From assembly GCA_020402865.1 (NCBI GenBank), contig JADBYT010000015.1, positions 186,001 to 250,000 on the forward strand: DNA of 64,000 nt, in the 5' to 3' direction. Position 1 is the stretch's first letter. Each line of letters begins with the position of its first letter. The stretch comes from Bacteroidota bacterium (GTDB lineage Bacteria; Bacteroidota; Bacteroidia; Palsa-965). The notes under the pieces are model-generated. The model saw nothing but the letters and a program-made list of their open reading frames with translations. It made no database searches and was not told the origin of the DNA. This document shows, piece by piece, positions 62,079 to 64,000 of the stretch. A program made the position numbers and the translations under genes.

Positions 62079-62654
62079 TTACTTAATCACCTGTCCGGTG
62101 TAATACTTCTCTACAAAGAAAGAAAGGTCTTTCTGGTAGCCTATACCTGAAGCCTCAAACTTCCAGCCGGCATCACGACGATAGAGACGACCGAATTCAA
62201 CCGCTGTTTCAATTGAGAAATCTTCTCCAAGCTCGTATTTACAAATCTCACTACCGTTGTTGTTGTCCACAATACGGATGTATGAGTTGCGTACCTGACC
62301 GAAATTCTGGCGCCGCGTATCTGCATCATGAATGGTAACCACAAAGAGAATCTCCTGAATATCGTTCGATACTTTTTGCAGGTTTACCATAATGGTTTCG
62401 TCGTCGCCCTCGGCACTGTTGCCGCCTGTCGGGTCATCGCCGGTGTGATGCAGCGCCGTATCGGGCGAATCAGGCTGGTTGTAGAAAATGAAATGTCCTT
62501 CGGATGGAATCATCCGGTTACCGTTAAGCATGAAAGCCGACGCATCAAGATCGAAATCATGTCCTGTTCCTTCATTGGGATTCCAGCCCAGACCTACACT
62601 GAGATTCGAAAGGGAAATGTCAACTTTTTGGCCTTTTTGCAGATTGATAGCCAT
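62079..62654 (-). CDS. TerD-family protein, first gene of the Ter operon
   Basis: A 191-aa TerD protein. Acidic calcium-site residues are HDFDLDASAFML and HTGDDPTGGNSAEGDDETI; the second loop is longer than in the other two copies. NFGQVRNSYIRIVD and ETAVEFGRLYRRDAGWKFEASG complete the domain. It leads the operon; the operon promoter should lie in 62655-62811, shared with divergent RidA, but no exact TAnnTTTG was found for this strand. Confidence 0.94.
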   Translation of the reverse strand: MAINLQKGQKVDISLSNLSVGLGWNPNEGTGHDFDLDASAFMLNGNRMIPSEGHFIFYNQPDSPDTALHHTGDDPTGGNSAEGDDETIMVNLQKVSNDIQEILFVVTIHDADTRRQNFGQVRNSYIRIVDNNNGSEICKYELGEDFSIETAVEFGRLYRRDAGWKFEASGIGYQKDLSFFVEKYYTGQVIK

Positions 62655-62811
62655 AACAGAAATGTGAGTGAATGATGTTGTTTGGAAATTGTAATTCGGG
62701 GTAAAACTGTCCCCAAAATAGGAATTTTCGGTTAAAAGCGCCGTCGTTGTGGAAAAATCACGAAACAGGAAGAAAATTTTTTCGCCCCGCGCAGGAATGT
62801 ACCTTTACACC

Positions 62812-63198
62812 ATGAAACAGGTTATTACATCAGCCGGTGCTCCCGCACCCATCGGGCCATACAGCCATGGTATTCTCATCAATAATATGCTTTTTATTTC
62901 CGGACAGGTAGGTAAAGATCCTGTTACCGGCGAAATACACAACAGCAGCATTGAGGCCGAAACCACACGTGTAATGGAAAACCTCAAAAGCATTCTTACG
63001 GATGCGGGTATGGACTTCACACATGTGGTAAAAACCACAATTTTTCTCACCGACCTTAACAATTTTGCAAAAGTAAATGCCGTGTATGGCAGCTATTTCC
63101 CCGAAGGCGCCGCCTATCCGGCCCGCGAAACCGTGCAGGTATCGCGTTTGCCGCTTGATGTGAACGTGGAAATTTCGATGATTGCCATAAAAGGCTAA
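62812..63198 (+). CDS. RidA-family enamine/imine deaminase
   Basis: A 128-aa RidA protein starting at ATG 62812 (MKQVITSAGAPAPIGPYSHG). Signatures are MLFISGQVGKDPVTGEI, ETTRVMENLKSILTDAG, the catalytic Arg in AYPARETVQVSRLP, and VEISMIAIKG. It should deaminate reactive 2-aminoacrylate-type intermediates. TACCTTTA at 62800-62807 is close to the phylum's -7 element. It is divergent from the Ter operon and 6 bp upstream of the asparagine synthetase gene. Confidence 0.96.
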   Translation: MKQVITSAGAPAPIGPYSHGILINNMLFISGQVGKDPVTGEIHNSSIEAETTRVMENLKSILTDAGMDFTHVVKTTIFLTDLNNFAKVNAVYGSYFPEGAAYPARETVQVSRLPLDVNVEISMIAIKG

Positions 63199-63204
63199 GC
63201 TTTT

Positions 63205-64000
63205 ATGTGCGGCATTGCAGGCAGTATCAGCTGGCACGAAAGTACCCGGCATTTTCCCGGGCGCATTGCGCGTGCCGTAGCGGCCATGCACCGGCGCGGG
63301 CCTGATGCGGAGGGTGTTTTCGAAAGCAGCGGCTTTGCGCTTGGTCACGCGCGGCTGGCAATTTTTGATACCAGCAATGCCTCCGCGCAGCCGTTTCACT
63401 CCTCATGCGGACGTTATGTGCTGGTGTTTAACGGCGAAATTTTCAATTTCCGCAACCTGCGCGAAAATCTGCAAAGCAAAGGTGTTTCTTTCCGCAGCAG
63501 CGGCGATTCGGAAGTGTTGCTCGAATGCTTCAAACACTATGGCCATGAGTGCCTGCACATGCTCAATGGCTTTTTTGCATTTGCCATTGCCGATCTGATG
63601 CAACACGAAATTTTCATTGCCCGCGACCGTTTCGGTGAAAAGCCGCTGCTGGTGTATCGCGGGGCGCATGGGGTTTGTTTTGCATCCACGCTCACTGCTT
63701 TGCTGCAATTTGGCATTCCGCGCACGCTCAATGCCGATGCCTTGCAGGCTTATCTGCATCTCAATTACGTACCGCCGCAGCTGAGTATTGTGGAACATGT
63801 GCAGCCTTTGCCGCCCGGAAGCTGGATGCGCATTGCCGCTCACACCGGCAAAATAACAGCGCAGCAATGGTACACCTTGCCTCAGACCACCGCTATGCCG
63901 CCTTCATTTATGGAAGCGGCCAGCATGCTGGAGGAAAAACTTACTGTTGCTGTAGCCCGAAGGCTTGAAGCCGATGTGCCGCTGGGCGCATTCCTCAGCG
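63205..64000 (+). CDS. asnB: Asparagine synthetase (glutamine-hydrolysing), partial
   Basis: 265 residues are visible; the gene runs off the window. The Ntn glutaminase start MCGIAGSI provides the Cys2 nucleophile. RRGPDAEGVF, GHARLAIFD, FNGEIFNFRNL and SSGDSEVLLECF follow, then the linker into the ATP-pyrophosphatase synthetase domain, where the sequence stops at DVPLGAFLS, just before the P-loop. The enzyme amidates aspartate using glutamine, or, in surface-glycan clusters, an analogous substrate. It is 6 bp after the ridA-like gene, probably in one transcript. Confidence 0.95.
   Translation, partial: MCGIAGSISWHESTRHFPGRIARAVAAMHRRGPDAEGVFESSGFALGHARLAIFDTSNASAQPFHSSCGRYVLVFNGEIFNFRNLRENLQSKGVSFRSSGDSEVLLECFKHYGHECLHMLNGFFAFAIADLMQHEIFIARDRFGEKPLLVYRGAHGVCFASTLTALLQFGIPRTLNADALQAYLHLNYVPPQLSIVEHVQPLPPGSWMRIAAHTGKITAQQWYTLPQTTAMPPSFMEAASMLEEKLTVAVARRLEADVPLGAFLS

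Noticed and set aside
1-64000. CRISPR arrays, tRNA or rRNA genes
   Set aside because: No regularly spaced repeats and no cloverleaf or rRNA-like segments were noticed on reading; this is not a covariance-model search.

Overview
The window reads as chromosome of a Bacteroidota bacterium. At least six large secreted proteins end in type IX secretion (T9SS) C-terminal sorting domains (PNP...AGxYxxxI pattern). There are also SPOR-domain envelope proteins, a Bacteroidota-type LptD, a bacillithiol gene (bshC) and promoters of the phylum form TTTG-N18-20-TAnnTTTG. Base composition is moderately GC-rich, except for one AT-rich islet at about 5.2-6.4 kb. No rRNA, tRNA, CRISPR array or transposase gene was recognised.

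Layout: (1) 1-4.2 kb, the end of a surface-polysaccharide locus: an unknown gene tail, O-antigen ligase-like protein, DegT/DnrJ aminotransferase and sugar transferase, in overlapping order. It is interrupted twice by small convergent cargo islets: a lipoprotein at 0.2-0.8 kb and a 193-aa/70-aa gene pair at 4.1-4.9 kb. Each islet is bounded by a direct duplication of the 3' end of the preceding gene (about 157 and 187 bp). An AT-rich ORF follows. (2) 6.6-17.3 kb, secreted proteins (DUF6624-like lipoprotein, subtilisin-like T9SS protease, a tandem pair of paralogous T9SS proteins, a further T9SS protein) with a Nudix hydrolase and bshC. (3) 17.5-19.6 kb, rplS, trmD and a Panacea-type toxin-antitoxin pair. 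(4) 19.8-25.5 kb, a biotin cluster bioB-(outer-membrane protein)-bioF-bioD-bioA, then a VUT/YhhQ transporter. (5) 25.5-46.4 kb, mixed housekeeping and envelope genes: xerD-like, aroQ, LytTR regulator, lptD, cell-wall amidase, M32 carboxypeptidase, YceI, saccharopine dehydrogenase-like protein, flavin amine oxidase and others. (6) 46.5-52.6 kb, a LOG-family protein, then three envelope genes sharing beta-barrel, thrombospondin-type-3 and SPOR modules. (7) 52.8-62.7 kb, a minus-strand tellurite-resistance-like (Ter) operon of twelve genes: three TerD-family proteins, a HAD-fold protein, a phosphoribosyltransferase-like protein, three vWA proteins (one TerY-like with Zn ribbons), a YggT-like membrane protein, a PP2C-like phosphatase, a protein kinase and TerC. 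(8) 62.8 kb to the end, RidA and the start of an asparagine synthetase.

The Ter operon is the most elaborate system. It combines calcium-binding TerD proteins, a membrane TerC, a kinase/phosphatase/vWA signalling triad and a small HAD/PRTase enzyme pair in one apparent transcript that ends at a block of strong hairpins. The two islets with duplicated host-gene ends are the least explained structures and may reflect an undescribed way of acquiring cargo beside 3' ends. Start codons were moved inward from the longest reading frame wherever a better ATG, signal peptide or family N-terminus supported it.
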